Assembly: GCA_024449915.1 (NCBI GenBank)
Contig: JAMZAV010005052.1
Location: 1 to 64,000, forward strand
Direction: 5' to 3'
Length of the DNA stretch: 64,000 nucleotides
Source: Sweltsa coloradensis
Taxonomy: Eukaryota > Arthropoda > Insecta > Plecoptera > Chloroperlidae
The notes below the pieces were generated by a model. The model did no database searches. It was not told where the DNA came from and was given only the letters and a program-made list of their open reading frames with translations. Position numbers and translations under genes: made by a program. Positions 31,571 through 42,568 of this stretch are shown piece by piece (the stretch's first letter is position 1; each line of letters begins with the position of its first letter).

Positions 31571-32149
31571 TGAGGGGAATGTTCGGGAAGTGTTAGGTTC
31601 TGTTCTATGTGGGATGAGAGCCTTGAAACACAAAAGGTCGCCCTGTTTTTGTGCTGAGTTTTCTTGCCACTTCCTTCGGGCTTTCATTGATACATTGTTG
31701 TTATTGTTAAATAATGTGTCCCCTCACAACTGCGCGAATTAGCCTTTTTGTGAATTCGTTCTCGGACATTTCAAAGTTAGTTAGATGAGTAGAGAACAAT
31801 ACTTTGGCTTTTTGGTGCACTCTGCGATTGGACACACTTACTAAATAAGAAAGTGTACATAATCTGTTTCAAGCGTTTGTAAAAAGTTGGCGGGAGGGGC
31901 TGGGGGTGGTCTTTGATTGACGTAAAAATCCCGGTTATTAAAGCCAGTAAAAGGGTTGACTTGTAGATTTTTAGGCCTATGTCAGTTAAAGCAAGTTTTC
32001 TCTTGCTTCTCTCTGGGGTCCTCGCAGTTCCGTCGGGTTTCCGTGTATATGGTTGCCAGGTTCTGGACCAAACGCTGAGCATAGGCAGTAGGAGTCTCCG
32101 TCTTACTTCTCTGTTATCTTGGTTGGAGATTTGGGTGGTTAAACTCGCT

Positions 32150-32400
32150 CCCAAAAGTTAGCATTGTTGGGGAAAACTGGATGTTTTGCTGATGGACGAT
32201 CGGATTGAAAAACAAACTGCCTGTAGGTATTTCCCCTCAGTATAGGCCTTAATTCGTTGTTTGATTGTCTTGATCATTCTTTCAGTCGGATTACCTTCTG
32301 GGCGGTAAGCAACTATTTTTTGTTTGTTTTTATAGAAGATATGAGGAAAATTCTTGTCTTGAATCTATCAACCTCTGCTAGTCACTCGATTTAACTCAGT
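32150..32400 (-). pseudogene. LTR-retrotransposon integrase fragment
   Basis: The minus strand reads KIVAYRPEGNPTERMIKTIKQRIKAY. YRPEGNPTER.N.T.K is the conserved region of retroviral-type integrase carrying the catalytic Glu. Further Arg-rich sense continues to about 31980. The upstream Asp residues are not recognisable. It lies between the two R3 copies, as expected for a deleted LTR element read on the minus strand. Confidence 0.65.
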
Positions 32401-32469
32401 GGGTTAATATATTCTAGTGTGCTATAATCTACTATCTACCTGTGGGTGAGGTGAAATGCGCATTGTTAC

Positions 32470-33180
32470 AGTTGGTTTGTAACAACAGTAGAATCCATAG
32501 ATATTGTAATATCTGCGAAAGTTAGTATCGTTGCGATGAACCTCACTACACTTTTAAATATAGCTCGCAACCAACTTTTATACGTCTTGGAGATCATGTG
32601 CTAGTGTCATCATAAGATTTTGAATAATTTCCATGCACTTGACGTGCAACAACGATATGACCTCGCCGCCCCGCACCTTTTGACTGCCATCTACACAGGC
32701 CACAGCAGCAACACACAGCGCAGCAACAGTCTCGCAGTCGGTCAGTTGTTCTTGACTTCTTGTTGCAGGCGGACGTATTTGGTCTCCGCTATTCGTTCTG
32801 TTCTTGTTCGGTCTCCACAGTAAAAGCAGTTGGCTTCTGTTACTACTGAATGTGTTTTGTTTTTTGTGTGTTACCGTAACGAGAAAGTCTGTTCTGTTCA
32901 GACTGAAAGTTATTTTTACACCCTTTTCTGTATTGCTTGTCAGTTAAGTGCTTGTTATCTCGGTATTGCGCCCCGTTTGTTCCGTCCATACAGCCCGTGG
33001 AGTTTATATGTGGTCAGTGTGAGATAGCTTGTCTTACAGCTGCATGTTTTGTTTCAGCAAGTTTTGGCTGTTGTGTCCTCATATTGTTCTGTTAAATGTT
33101 TGTTAACTTCAAGTGGTTGTCTGTTCTGTCCAGAGTGGAAGGTTTCGTTTGCTTTTTATTCTACCCTGCTTGTCTGGTAA
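32470..33180 (+). repeat. LTR-like repeat R3, copy
   Basis: Includes the AGTAGAATCC and GATGAACCTCACTACA start, GATATGACCTCGCCGCCCCG, the CCACAGTAAAAGC stretch, and the TTTAATG-type end ACTTCAAGTGGTTGTCTG. Best matched by the 15.7-16.3 kb copy. Confidence 0.6.
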
Positions 33181-33229
33181 TGTCTTGTTACGACTCACAA
33201 CAGAATAACATGCTGTGTAGTGTGTGCCC

Positions 33230-33755
33230 TCCCTTGTACTGAAGGTACGACCTCCTACTTCCCTACTTTCTTGTCGGGAGGAGGTTGTTTTCCGGGATTC
33301 CGGGATTCTTGGAATCTGTATGCAAAAACACTACCACAGATTCACCAATTAGTCCTACCTTCAGATATGAAAGTATTTTTTAAACACAAGCTTAATATAT
33401 CAATGGCAAAATTATTGGGACAAGATTGCGTGCCAACTTAAAACCATGTTAAAAGTGGTTTAATAATGAACAATTGGGTACTTGCTGGTGTACTTAATTC
33501 ATAAAAGATCCAAGGAATTAAAAATAAAGTCTCTAGAAGTAAAATCCAATCAATCGAATCTTCAGTTTTACGACCTCATTCCAAAGTTGCATTTTAAGAT
33601 TTTGTTTAAACATGCTTGGGCCTAGTGTTTGGCTTGCTGTTCAATACTAGGATAACAATGCTCTAAAAGAATCTTTAATGATATTCATGGAAACTTATGT
33701 AGGAATTAAATAGGTTGTAGATGATAAAGATAATTTGCAAATGACATTCCCATAA
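33230..33755. other. No gene recognised
   Basis: Short frames only; nothing supported. Confidence 0.4.
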
Positions 33756-33759
33756 CAGT

Positions 33760-34040
33760 CTTCTTCATCTCCCGTGGCACAATTGTTTTAACGCATTGTC
33801 AGCTATCGAAAACTTCTCATCCTTGTCGGACGGCATGTATTTAACGAGCACTTGATCGGCGTCCAGTGTCATGCCGTTCACTTCACCCCCCTCTGCCACT
33901 AACCTAGCGATTATTGGTGCAGGCTTAGGGTCCTTATGCTGAAGTTCCCTCCACATCCTTAATCGGTAGTAAATTCCAGAATACTTTTGAGGTCCTTCAA
34001 TTTGGCAGCTTTTATTGGCCGTGGTGCATCATACTTTTGT
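33760..34040 (-). pseudogene. C-terminal tail of transposase-like family
   Basis: Near 33960-34035 the minus strand reads KYDAPRPIKAAKLKDLKSIL, resembling the RPIK..KL.DL..LL.FIPP segment at the very C-terminus of the same transposase-like family seen at 8.4 kb. The following open frame (63 codons from 33956) is not recognised. Confidence 0.35.
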
Positions 34041-34460
34041 TCTTAATTCAAGCACACTAGTGGTGCGTTGTTTCTTCTAGCTGTTGATGGACGTCCCCGA
34101 GTAGTTTTAGATATCTCCACAGCCTTCCAAGATTGGAAATTTATATTTTATTATTTATACATCTTAGTGCGATTGTCCTAACCCAAACAAAGTAATATTT
34201 CCTTGAAGGTTTGTTTTTACAGTTTGATAACAATTTGACAACAATTAATTCGAGGAACTAGGTTTCTTATTAATCCAATAGCCCTAAATAATATAATAGA
34301 AATAATATAAAGTAAGCCTGGTGTATATATAGGTATGCCTACAGTCCCTACACTATAGACCATTTGTTACTTTGTTTGTATATGATAAGGATAAGTAAAA
34401 ATACAATGCATTGATGGTACACGCACTCGGTACACCATCACAGGCTACCGGTCGGCCGGT
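34040..34460. other. No gene recognised
   Basis: AT-rich spacer with no supported feature. Confidence 0.4.
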
Positions 34461-35700
34461 CTATCGCCTTGCCTTCACTAACTTCAGTAAAACTAGGGTA
34501 AAGTTTATTGTGTGGGCGGCTGATATGCGTGTAAATAGGTATTTCTCAATTTGTAGGCCTAAACATAATAAATACAAAATATAATAAATATATATTGGTC
34601 TGACATTGAAAATGAAACAAAAATTATTTGCCGGCAACTTCATTTTCGAGCGGTACTGAACCCGAGTGTCGTTATTTAACTGAGGTAGGTGACGTCCAAA
34701 TAAATTTTTGCTTGAGTTGCGGGGCAATGGAATAGGGGCTACAGGGGTTGCTGGAAATTCTGGCTGGCAAGATGATGTTTCATGTGAAGGGGTGATGTGC
34801 AGTTCGATGGAAGAATCCTTGTGGGCTGGTGTGGTTGATGATTTTACGTGTCGATTGGCCTCGTTGTTCAGTTTAATCTTCATATCTTTCCTGATTTCTT
34901 CAGTAGTGCAACATTCGAATTTTTGCAAGACATAATTTAAAGCAAAAGAAAGGTAATTAATTAAAAACACTTCGAAACAGTCAATTATCACAGCAACTTT
35001 GTTGCCAAATGCAGTCTGAAAAGTTATCGGTATCGACTTCATTAATTGTTCTCGCTGGGGCCACCTTATAAGGGGTTTCAGGCAATAGTACAGCAGTCCA
35101 AACCACTTATAAAAATCCTGGACACTGTCGACTGCGAAAACTTCGAACCTAAAATGCCAAATATTGCCGTTGGAGATTGAGACGTAATCACATCAACACA
35201 ATCATCATCCTCCTCAAACTTGGGCAGCACATTGAGGTGGTTAGAGGATATTTAATTACATAAAAAATTAAAACACTGCCATTAGCATCGCAAAGTTTGG
35301 TAGGCCTGTGTAAATCTTGACTTTATTTAATTTCATCACATGTTCACTGAAATTTACTCCGTTGAGGAGTCGATCAGTCAATTGATGTTATTCAGTGCGA
35401 AGAGCTTGAATTTCATCGAGTAGTCGATCAGTCTCGAAAGAGCTGAGATCTGTCTGAGTACAAGCATCGTAATTCGCAATAATACCAATAATAATTTTTT
35501 TTAATAGTTTGCAGTTAACTAACGTAAGGTCGTCATACTTACAATGAGGGTAATCAACGGCAACACACTTTTTTCTCTGCTTTTTGCCTTGGAATGTTAA
35601 AATCCATCTTCGAGATATTGTTTCAGTTATCGATGGATGTTGATGAGTTGCCGTCAGGACATAACTCACATCGGTGATACTTTTCCAAATTGTTGAAGAA
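34461..35700 (-). pseudogene. THAP/DDE transposase relic
   Basis: Minus-strand order: a segment with NYDACTQTDLSSFETDRLL (35400-35480), then SQSTVSRIF (helix-turn-helix, near 35125), then LLYYCLKPLIRWPQREQL and MKSIPITFQTAFGNKVAVIIDCFEVF (34962-35080). The run TVSRIF, Y.LKPLI.WP.RE.L, P..F...FG, IIDCFEVF is the start of the DDE nuclease in THAP-linked transposases (ISL2EU/IS4EU-type and relatives), with the first catalytic Asp in IIDC. The rest of the nuclease is missing; an unrelated open frame continues to 34461 (NNEANRHVKSS, PVAPIPLPRN). Confidence 0.6.
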
Positions 35701-35739
35701 AGTAGCTAAAACCAGTAACCCACTGCTTCATTGGTGAAT

Positions 35740-36090
35740 TTTTCCGTTTGCCAATTATCCTTTTCGATTTTAATTGAGTTGATACATTTTTCATGATGTG
35801 GTTGCAGCAACAATGCACAGTTATAGGAGTTGGAATCGTAGTCTCATGTGCAGCATGACTGTCAGTGCAAATACTATATACATTACTTTAAGATACTGCT
35901 GTAGAGTAATCTTGTTCCAGCCCTGAATTACAGCTATTATGATGGCCCAGCTCAAATCTACTATAGCGGACTTAAATGGAAAATATGTTCTAGTGATTTG
36001 ACTTAGCCAGTATTTGTACTTTGCCAAGAAGTTTCCAATAGTAACCGCATCGTGCTTCGAGCTTATCATCTCTAACATTGGAACTATCAC
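35740..36090 (-). pseudogene. Transposase-like domain fragment (MULE-type?)
   Basis: Reads KHDAVTIGNFLAKYKYWL, AIVDLSWAIIIAVIQGWNKITLQQYLKVMY, and in a shifted frame HCCCNHIMKNVSTQLKSK near 35780. The pattern V.D.S.A...A....N.....YL, followed by H.C..H..K, occurs in a widespread group of invertebrate transposase proteins with a MULE-like DDE core. Superfamily not certain. Confidence 0.4.
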
Positions 36091-36226
36091 TCATTTATAT
36101 TTACAGTACATGCATAGTAATGAATACGAAAGATTTAAAAATTATTGTTTTTAATTTCTTGCATCATGTAAAGCTGTTTGAACAATTTTATCAAGATTAT
36201 AAATATGACAACAACAACAACATATA

Positions 36227-36254
36227 GGTACTGATAACTCAACTGTTGAGTGTC
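36227..36254 (+). other. LINE 3' stem-loop (type C, copy 3)
   Basis: GGTACTGATAACTCAAC and GTTGAGTGTCC pair through ACTCAAC/GTTGAGT; an ACTTACTTACTAACTAAG tail follows. The upstream LINE is not recognisable. Confidence 0.5.
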
Positions 36255-36446
36255 CTAAAAAAACACTAACTTACTTACTAACTAAGTATATATTTATTAA
36301 ATTCTGCCAGGCTGGTCGAGAGTGGATATGTAGATGGTAACGAGGAAATGGAGAGAAACGTGGGTGTAGAGGGAAATTACGAGGAAGACGAAAATGAGGT
36401 TTAAGAGGCAAATGGGGATATATTATGTAGATTCAGAGGATGTAGG

Positions 36447-36673
36447 TCAAGAGGTGACGGATAGTAGCCATGAGCTGTCTTTAACAAATGATGGGTTTAT
36501 TGTGTGTCTGGAGGAAAAGAACTCGTCGAGCAGGGTGTAGTAAGGCCAGGAGGTCGGGATGACCACGTCCCCTTTTGGCTCACTCCATTGGGTGGATTTT
36601 TCATAATCTTTAAGAGACCAGAACCAAATTAGAGGATAATCAAAGTTGATATACAGATAAAAATTTGGAGATT
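36447..36673 (-). CDS. Unknown protein, C-terminal part, split by a SINE
   Basis: Second half of an unknown open frame; see the entry at 36931-37352. Reads KSPNFYLYINFDYPLIWFW, then WSEPKGDVVIPTSWPYY and ends SSWLLSVTS at a stop at 36447. Confidence 0.4.
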
Positions 36674-36684
36674 TCTCTTCGATG
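36674..36684. repeat. Target-site duplication, left
   Basis: TCTCTTCGATG, repeated at 36920-36930, flanking the SINE. Confidence 0.8.
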
Positions 36685-36919
36685 AACCTTTGACTACCTC
36701 CCCGACGGCGACGACAAAGACAAAACGGACGGATGATGACACAGACGGAGACGACCACGACGTGGGGGAACCCCTGCCCTCCCCATATGCTTGTGGCTGG
36801 TTCTGACCAGAACAGGCCTGTCCACCCCTTGTCCCCCCGCGTCATCCCTTACGCCCCTCCCTTCGTCTCGATTAGCCAAGTTGCATAAATATGAGACGTA
36901 AAGCAATATCAATCAATCA
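36685..36919 (+). repeat. GC-rich SINE, copy 9, inserted in an ORF
   Basis: 5' truncated (starts AACCTTTGACTACC) with full tail A ending in AATCAATCA. It is flanked by an 11-bp duplication, the classic outcome of target-primed reverse transcription. Confidence 0.85.
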
Positions 36920-36930
36920 TCTCTTCGATG
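36920..36930. repeat. Target-site duplication, right
   Basis: TCTCTTCGATG, matching 36674-36684. Confidence 0.8.
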
Positions 36931-37352
36931 TAACTAAAATGGCCAACCGAAGACATGAATTTAACGTCAGCATAATCTCCGTTTGTACTCTCAAGAACAC
37001 CTGGCACCCAGTGGAAAACCTTCATAAATAACCTGTAACCCATTGGTTGATAGCTGGTGTTTTTTAGCGAGTTATCCTCGACAATTGGTTCGTTAACTGG
37101 CTCTTCTTCTTCATTAGTATCGTCAGCTTTGAGATGAACTCGGACAGAAGATTCGTCAGGTGCCATTGCATGGTACGAATACTTTATGACATACAAGGCC
37201 TCTGCTGACACCTGGTGTATTTTTAAGGTAGCCTTGACACAACTCGCACCATCGATAGCTCGACTTCGTTTCACACTAACATATGGTACGTTCGTTGCCA
37301 GATTACTGCAGAGCGCAGCAAATGTTTTTCTGCATTTCGAATAATGTTTCAT
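36931..37352 (-). CDS. Unknown protein, N-terminal part, split by a SINE
   Basis: From the Met at 37352 the frame reads MKHYSKCRKTFAALCSNLAT, SAEALYVIKYSYHAMAPDES, an acidic DDTNEEEEP tract, then GYRLFMKVFHWVP and VKFMSSVGHFSYIEE. Removing the SINE and one copy of its duplication leaves 660 bases, an exact multiple of three, and the frame continues into 36447-36673, giving 219 codons. So a single open frame existed before insertion. I do not recognise the family; the VKFM...W pattern recalls C-terminal parts of transposon-encoded proteins, but weakly. A host gene is also possible. Confidence 0.5.
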
Positions 37353-37578
37353 TTAGAACGCACTGGGTTTGATAAGTGCCTCGTCTGTAAGTACCTAACT
37401 GCAACTTATGTTAGTAAACTTCACATCATTCATATTGTATTTCATGTATTTTTCTAGGCCTAGCTAACCTATAAACATATTATTTATTGTACCAACACTA
37501 CTGAGTGTCTTACAGGAGAGTATTTTCATTTCTATAATGAATATATTAGTTATTTGTTATTAAATCTAATGGATCTAC

Positions 37579-37582
37579 TTAA
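37579..37582. repeat. TTAA target duplication, left
   Basis: TTAA directly before the left terminal repeat; matched at 39783-39786. Confidence 0.7.
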
Positions 37583-38041
37583 AGGTGGGCTGTACTCAAG
37601 GATCCGAGAATTTTCTTAAGAATGGCAATGTAAAAACGAGAATGCCAAAAAACCCCATCCAAAACGGATAAGAACTCGCGAAACAACAGCGCGTTGAAGT
37701 TCTGGGGTGGACGTCCGTGACGTCACCGCTCCCACTCACCCAGCGGTCGCAGCCCGCGGACCTCATGCTGTCTGACCGAACTGTGCTACGGGGAACAACA
37801 ACATATTTCCTTTATATATGTTTGGGGCGTTATAGGGGTAGCAGTGCGAAGTGGACCATCCTTCTAATTCAATGTAAAACGTGGTGTACATACTGTAGTT
37901 ATATTGAAGCGTTTTTTTTTTTTAATTATTATTCTTATTGACTAAATGCCAGGCGGTAGTGTTGTGATTTTGTGCTAAAACGTATTATTGTGTATTGTAT
38001 TGCTAGATAACCCCATGATTATGACATAAACACGCGTCAAT

Positions 38042-38430
38042 ATGACTATATGTTGTGTATTCGGGTGCAGTAATCAGCCAGGAAAATCAGTGTTTCGTCG
38101 ATGGAAAAGAAAGTTAGTTTTCAGTTTCCAAATCGTGATAGATCGCCGTTTCGTCATAAATCTTGCTTGAAGAAAATTAATTGCGTGGGGTTTACACCCT
38201 AGTAAATATTCAGTTGTGTGCTTCCAACTTTTCTGACGAAGACTTTGAAATATCATCTAATTTATAAAAAAAAAATCAGTTTGGCATGCCGCATATTAGG
38301 CTCAATTTTCGAATCCCGTGTTAAAAAAGGATTCAAAACCGTCAATAAAATTAAAAGGGGAGATTCATCGTTTCAACATGTCACAAAAAAGCGCCGAGTG
38401 GGACTTAGTATTTGTACCTAAAAAGAAAGA
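38042..38430 (+). pseudogene. THAP zinc-finger relic
   Basis: Starts at the ATG at 38042 and reads MTICCVFGCSNQPGKS, giving the C..C half of the C2CH THAP finger. In a shifted frame it continues PNRDRSPFRHK, CVGFTPSKYSVVC, matching the W.PSKYS.VCS.HF end of THAP with the last His lost. THAP domains bind the transposon ends. Two frameshifts break it. Confidence 0.55.
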
Positions 38431-38889
38431 TAGTGAGCGATGCTGTCACAGAAAGCGAGAGTTTGAAACAGAGTTACAATGTATTTATTATTAGTATTGT
38501 AGTTGGTAGTTATTAGTATTGTATAGACCCGAGATAGAAATTCATGTCCTAAGTTTCATTGTATCACTCATGCATTTCAAAGCAAATCAAAGCGTAACGC
38601 AAGACTGAATACTCCAATTTACATCTTCCCCATTTCCGTTCCCCACCCACGCAGAAAGAGTTAGTAATGAAATCAACAACTTTCATACACTGTATAACAT
38701 GACGTGTATATATTAGTTTATTGGTGCAAATATATCTTTCAACTGTTCAAAATGATTGGTCACAGTTAATGGGGGTTAAGGGGTTGGGGGCTCAACAATG
38801 ACCGTTTTACACAATAAGACACCAAAAGTTATTTTCTCGAGTCTTCTGTACTGCATCATAAACTTTCACCACGCAGTCAGTACTATAGT

Positions 38890-39470
38890 GTTTTGTGAGT
38901 GTGGTGGCCGTTATTCAACCTATCATTTTGAGCGTCGACGTTTTGATAGAAGGAGAATAAACCAAAAAAATCACTTATAGGCATATCAGGGAATATTGAT
39001 TGGTGTAATTGTGGGGAGTGCGTAATAACGTTGATTGACGAAACTAGTGTGTATTCACTGTGTTGCAGTGACAGTAAAGTAATAAGGGAACATCGGGGCA
39101 GTGCTGACTGTATCACAGAACATATTATTTTTTTAAAGTGTCGTGTTAAATCTTTATACACTGAAGACAGCAAATCACTTATTAGCTTTGCATGCGCCTG
39201 ATAGCCAATTAGTAATTCTAAACGAATCATTTCATAATACATAATATCGCTACGTTGCTCACCAACAATTTGTTTACTGGATGAATTCGTGGTCAACATT
39301 TGGCAAAAAGAAAAGGAAGGTTATTGGGACACCCATCGTGTGTTGTGAACTGTATTCGCGCGAAAGGTACCCAGAATCAACAGGGTTCTACCCTTCTACG
39401 TTGGTTTTAAAGCAGCTGACGGTTACGAGCCTGAGTATTTTGAATAACTTCTTCATTGGTGAGTAATTGA
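38890..39470 (+). pseudogene. P2X7-ballast-like zinc domain relic
   Basis: Plus-strand reading near 38985-39195: NIDWCNCGECVITL, a CC pair, CITEHIIFLKC, then, in shifted frames near 39240-39440, RYVAHQQFVYWMNSW, GKKKRKVI, and RERYPESTGFY. C.C..C ... CC ... CIT....F...C ... R..AY..F..W ... PSC....IR..YP...G.Y is the cytoplasmic ballast of P2X7 receptors, which also exists as a free-standing domain in many invertebrate proteins. There is no receptor channel here. The domain sits inside a TTAA transposon, so it is probably transposon cargo. Confidence 0.6.
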
Positions 39471-39770
39471 GTTTATTATTTTGTTATTATGGTTGTTATT
39501 TAATATTACTATTTATTGGGGTAGTGAGTCCGGCGAAAGCAGGGGCTTGAGCCATGCACGCATGGTGTGTAGTTGGCTGCAGCCAGCGACCCGCGGCCGT
39601 CGAGACTAGGGAGCGGTGACGTAGGCCACCCCCACCCCTCCAACTTTGAGGAGGGCTAGCTCTTGAACGGCTCGTGCGTTTGAGCTCGGGTTTTTACTAG
39701 GGTTATCGAAATCGTGTCAAAAATGTGTTTAATACATAAAAACGCGTTTTGAAATTTACCCCACTTTAAC

Positions 39771-39786
39771 TACAGCCCACCTTTAA
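39771..39786. repeat. Right TIR and TTAA duplication
   Basis: TACAGCCCACCT followed by TTAA; exact complement of the left 12-bp terminus. Confidence 0.75.
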
Positions 39787-39789
39787 TTC

Positions 39790-41200
39790 ATAATTGTTAC
39801 TTTCAAATTTCTAGTCTTGTATTTTACCCCGTAGTATTAGTCCTACGTTTCTTAAGCCTAGACCATTTGGCGCCCGCCAGGAAGTCCCTCTCCATCTAGG
39901 GCTTCCAAGGCTTCCGATATTTTAGTAATTTACTACTAAAAAAACTTTTACCTTGTATTTAACTGTACTATATAAGCCTATTTATTATTTTTATAATAGC
40001 CATAGCACTGTCCGTTGTTCACCGAATCAGCTCCTGGGACCTACGACGCCCAATTTAACCCGCACCGAGCAGCTGCTACGTTTAAGTAAGAGTTTATATT
40101 TTGTGTACATATTTCTTTATTGGCACCTTTTATTCTTACCAACTAAAGTATGTCACAACTATTGGTACATAAGTTTACCGGAAGTCAGTTATTAATTTGT
40201 CGTTTATAACAACTTCAGTTATTTCGCGTTCCAACGTATGCCCTATCACATTTTTAAATTGATTGTGCATCACTGTATAATTTGAAAAGGAAAGGTAACA
40301 TCAGAGATGAGGATCCCTATTGGTACGTGTCGCTCCTCCTCCCCGTCTGTCTTTTTTCTAATCCAGGATTTCCCAGTAGCCAAAGGTGCCTTTTTTTAGC
40401 ATTAAGTCAAGGCAGTCTGGACATGGTCCAAAAGTGGGTTATAAAATTTGAACGTTCAATACCCAGAGAGTTTTGCTTATAATAAAAACCCAAGCAGACT
40501 GTTTGAGTGGCTGACATCATCACTGACCACAGCGTAAGAATAAGCGTCTCTTTGAACCCATAAACAACGGGTGAAAATAGTTGTTTGGGTGTGGCGCCAT
40601 GCGCAGATTGAATCTCTCGGGCGGGTAGTAGGCTTGGGGATAGTGCATATAGGCAAAATTCCATGAAGTATTTGATCATTTTTTTCATCTCAGTCACGTT
40701 TTGATTTAATGTGCTCCCTTGGAGCCAACCCCGCTTCTCCTGTTGAGTGTCTATAGTTTCTGCAATCAGGAAAGGGATTCTGGCAAGAAGTCCACTGTAC
40801 CTATTTATCCTTTTTTGAAATTAGCCCCTTGGTCCCCGATTGCATAGCCCATTTCCTCGTCATACACAAGCGATCGTTTTTATTTCTCTTTTTAGTGATA
40901 AAAAGGCGCGTGGGCCAGCTTGCGTTGAGCTATGTCGCAACCCCCTCCTAAACCTTTGTTTTTTTTCTTTCTTCAAGGTTATTTTTAAAAATTTCGGGCA
41001 TTTCCGTACTAATCTGTTAAGATGAATTTTTTAATGAATATGGCCTTACCCGGGGCTGGAGTGATTGGAGCATATCCAATCAACCACCCGGGTTACCCCA
41101 TTTGGTGGAAACTTTGTTATACAATTTTTGTCCATATCCGGAGACATCCGACTTGCTAACTTCTACTTCTCTGGCATTTTTTTCTTTTAAATAAGGGCTG
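39790..41200. other. No gene recognised
   Basis: No frame of known family on either strand. Sequence is ordinary AT-rich with scattered short frames. Confidence 0.45.
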
Positions 41201-41206
41201 AACTTC

Positions 41207-41617
41207 TCATATGTATTTTGAAATCGGTTTCGGTTTATTCCGAGGTGTCTGGAGGCTATCGGTACTAGTTGGTGTTGATGTAATTGATTCTGTTGGCGAT
41301 GGGGTGGGCCTGAGGTGGCCAGCAAAGGCCACATCGATCCCATGCACCATCATAGTGTGCATATGCGGGACATTGTGTATTACCTCTACTGACAAAAACT
41401 GAGCCACAACCCAGAGTTTCATCTTACTAACACGTATAATGACGGGGGCAAAAACGATCAAAGTGTGTTTTTCAACATGTGCAGCTATACCAGGTTTATA
41501 GGTGTATCCCATGCAGGGAAAGAGTGGGACCTTTAAAAAATGTTTAAGGAAATTGTCTGAATATATCCCCACAGGTTTCGCTTTTAAAACCCTAATGCCT
41601 GAATCATAAGGAACCAT
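41207..41617 (-). CDS. Hypothetical 136-codon frame
   Basis: Open from the Met at 41617: MVPYDSGIRVLKAKPVGIYS, then HTLIVFAPVIIRVSKMKLWV and a Pro/Ser/Thr-rich end (TPSPTESITSTPTSTDS). The shift from hydrophobic to low-complexity composition is protein-like, but I recognise no family and no supporting neighbours. Could be a decayed transposon piece or chance. Confidence 0.25.
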   Translation of the reverse strand: MVPYDSGIRVLKAKPVGIYSDNFLKHFLKVPLFPCMGYTYKPGIAAHVEKHTLIVFAPVIIRVSKMKLWVVAQFLSVEVIHNVPHMHTMMVHGIDVAFAGHLRPTPSPTESITSTPTSTDSLQTPRNKPKPISKYI

Positions 41618-41619
41618 AA

Positions 41620-42568
41620 CAAATCAAAATATGTTTTTTTTTCAAATCAAGAGATTTTAAAAAAAAAAAATTTTTTTTTTTTTGCTTCTGTTTTTGATTG
41701 GGGATTAGCTTTTGCCACGGCTGTTAGGGTTTAATTAAAAATAAATTGAAACAAAGGGAAATTTTTGTTATGGCTGGTGCTTAATTTATTTGAGCTTAAA
41801 TGTGAAAATATTAAATGATTTATAATTATTATTTAAATACCTTGTTTTCGTTCATTAAATTGTACACTTTTATTCGTAATTATATTATTCCACATGGGTT
41901 TTTTAACACTGAAAATCCAACAAAAGTGGAGCTATTTAGTGTTTTTTCACAATAAAAAATAAAAAATGAATATAATAACAATTGCAGGCCCTATAGCCTT
42001 TAGTCTAACCCTAGGTATTCGGTTTTAAAGGGCATCACAATGTGAAATTGTTATGTATAATCAGACTACCTTTATTTTTGTAAATCTTGTTTCACACGCA
42101 TCATGAACGCAGGCCACAGTGGTGGTGGTAGGCATACATAGGCTAGTTTTGTTACACTTGCTTTTTTGCCTATTGGTGAAACTCAACAAAACAGTTCCTC
42201 TCTTGTGTAATGGCATAGATAACTTTGCATTTTAAACAGACCAACTCGGTTTTCTTGTCACACGTTGGATATAGGCCATCTTTGACGGGGTTTTAACGCA
42301 TGAAGGCCTAAAGCGCAACTTTATTTTCTCCTGCAGTTAAATTCCGGGATTGGTGTTGTAGGTCCTCTCTTCATCTTCTTTACATGTTTTCAGCGTCAAC
42401 TGACGTTGCACTGCTTGGTCTTTCCACGCTTTCCGTTGGGTTAAAAATCCTTGTCCATCTTGCACAGTGCTTCAGCAAGTTCCAACTTGAACGAGTACTG
42501 GTTCATTATAGTTTTTTTTTGCCATACCTTGTTGCAAGGAATCATTCGTGAACATTAACCACCCATTT
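41620..42568. other. No gene recognised
   Basis: AT-rich with T and A runs near 41630-41690; nothing supported. Confidence 0.45.

Larger units (their letters stand above)
37583..39782 (+). mobile_element. 2.2-kb TTAA DNA transposon (Kolobok-like)
   Basis: Exactly 2200 bases between 12-bp terminal inverted repeats (AGGTGGGCTGTA at 37583 and its complement at 39771-39782), flanked by TTAA on both sides. Inside, on the plus strand, are a THAP zinc-finger relic near the left end and a P2X7-ballast-like zinc domain near the right end. TTAA duplication, a THAP protein and the TIR style fit the Kolobok superfamily; piggyBac also uses TTAA but lacks THAP. The nuclease core expected between the two domains is not seen, so this copy is internally deleted and non-autonomous. 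Confidence 0.75.

Noticed and set aside
38890..39470. P2X7 receptor gene
   Set aside because: Only the ballast-like zinc domain is seen; there are no channel segments and it lies within transposon ends.
37583..39782. piggyBac element because of TTAA
   Set aside because: The THAP domain and AGG-type terminal repeats fit Kolobok-like elements better; no piggyBac transposase motif is present.
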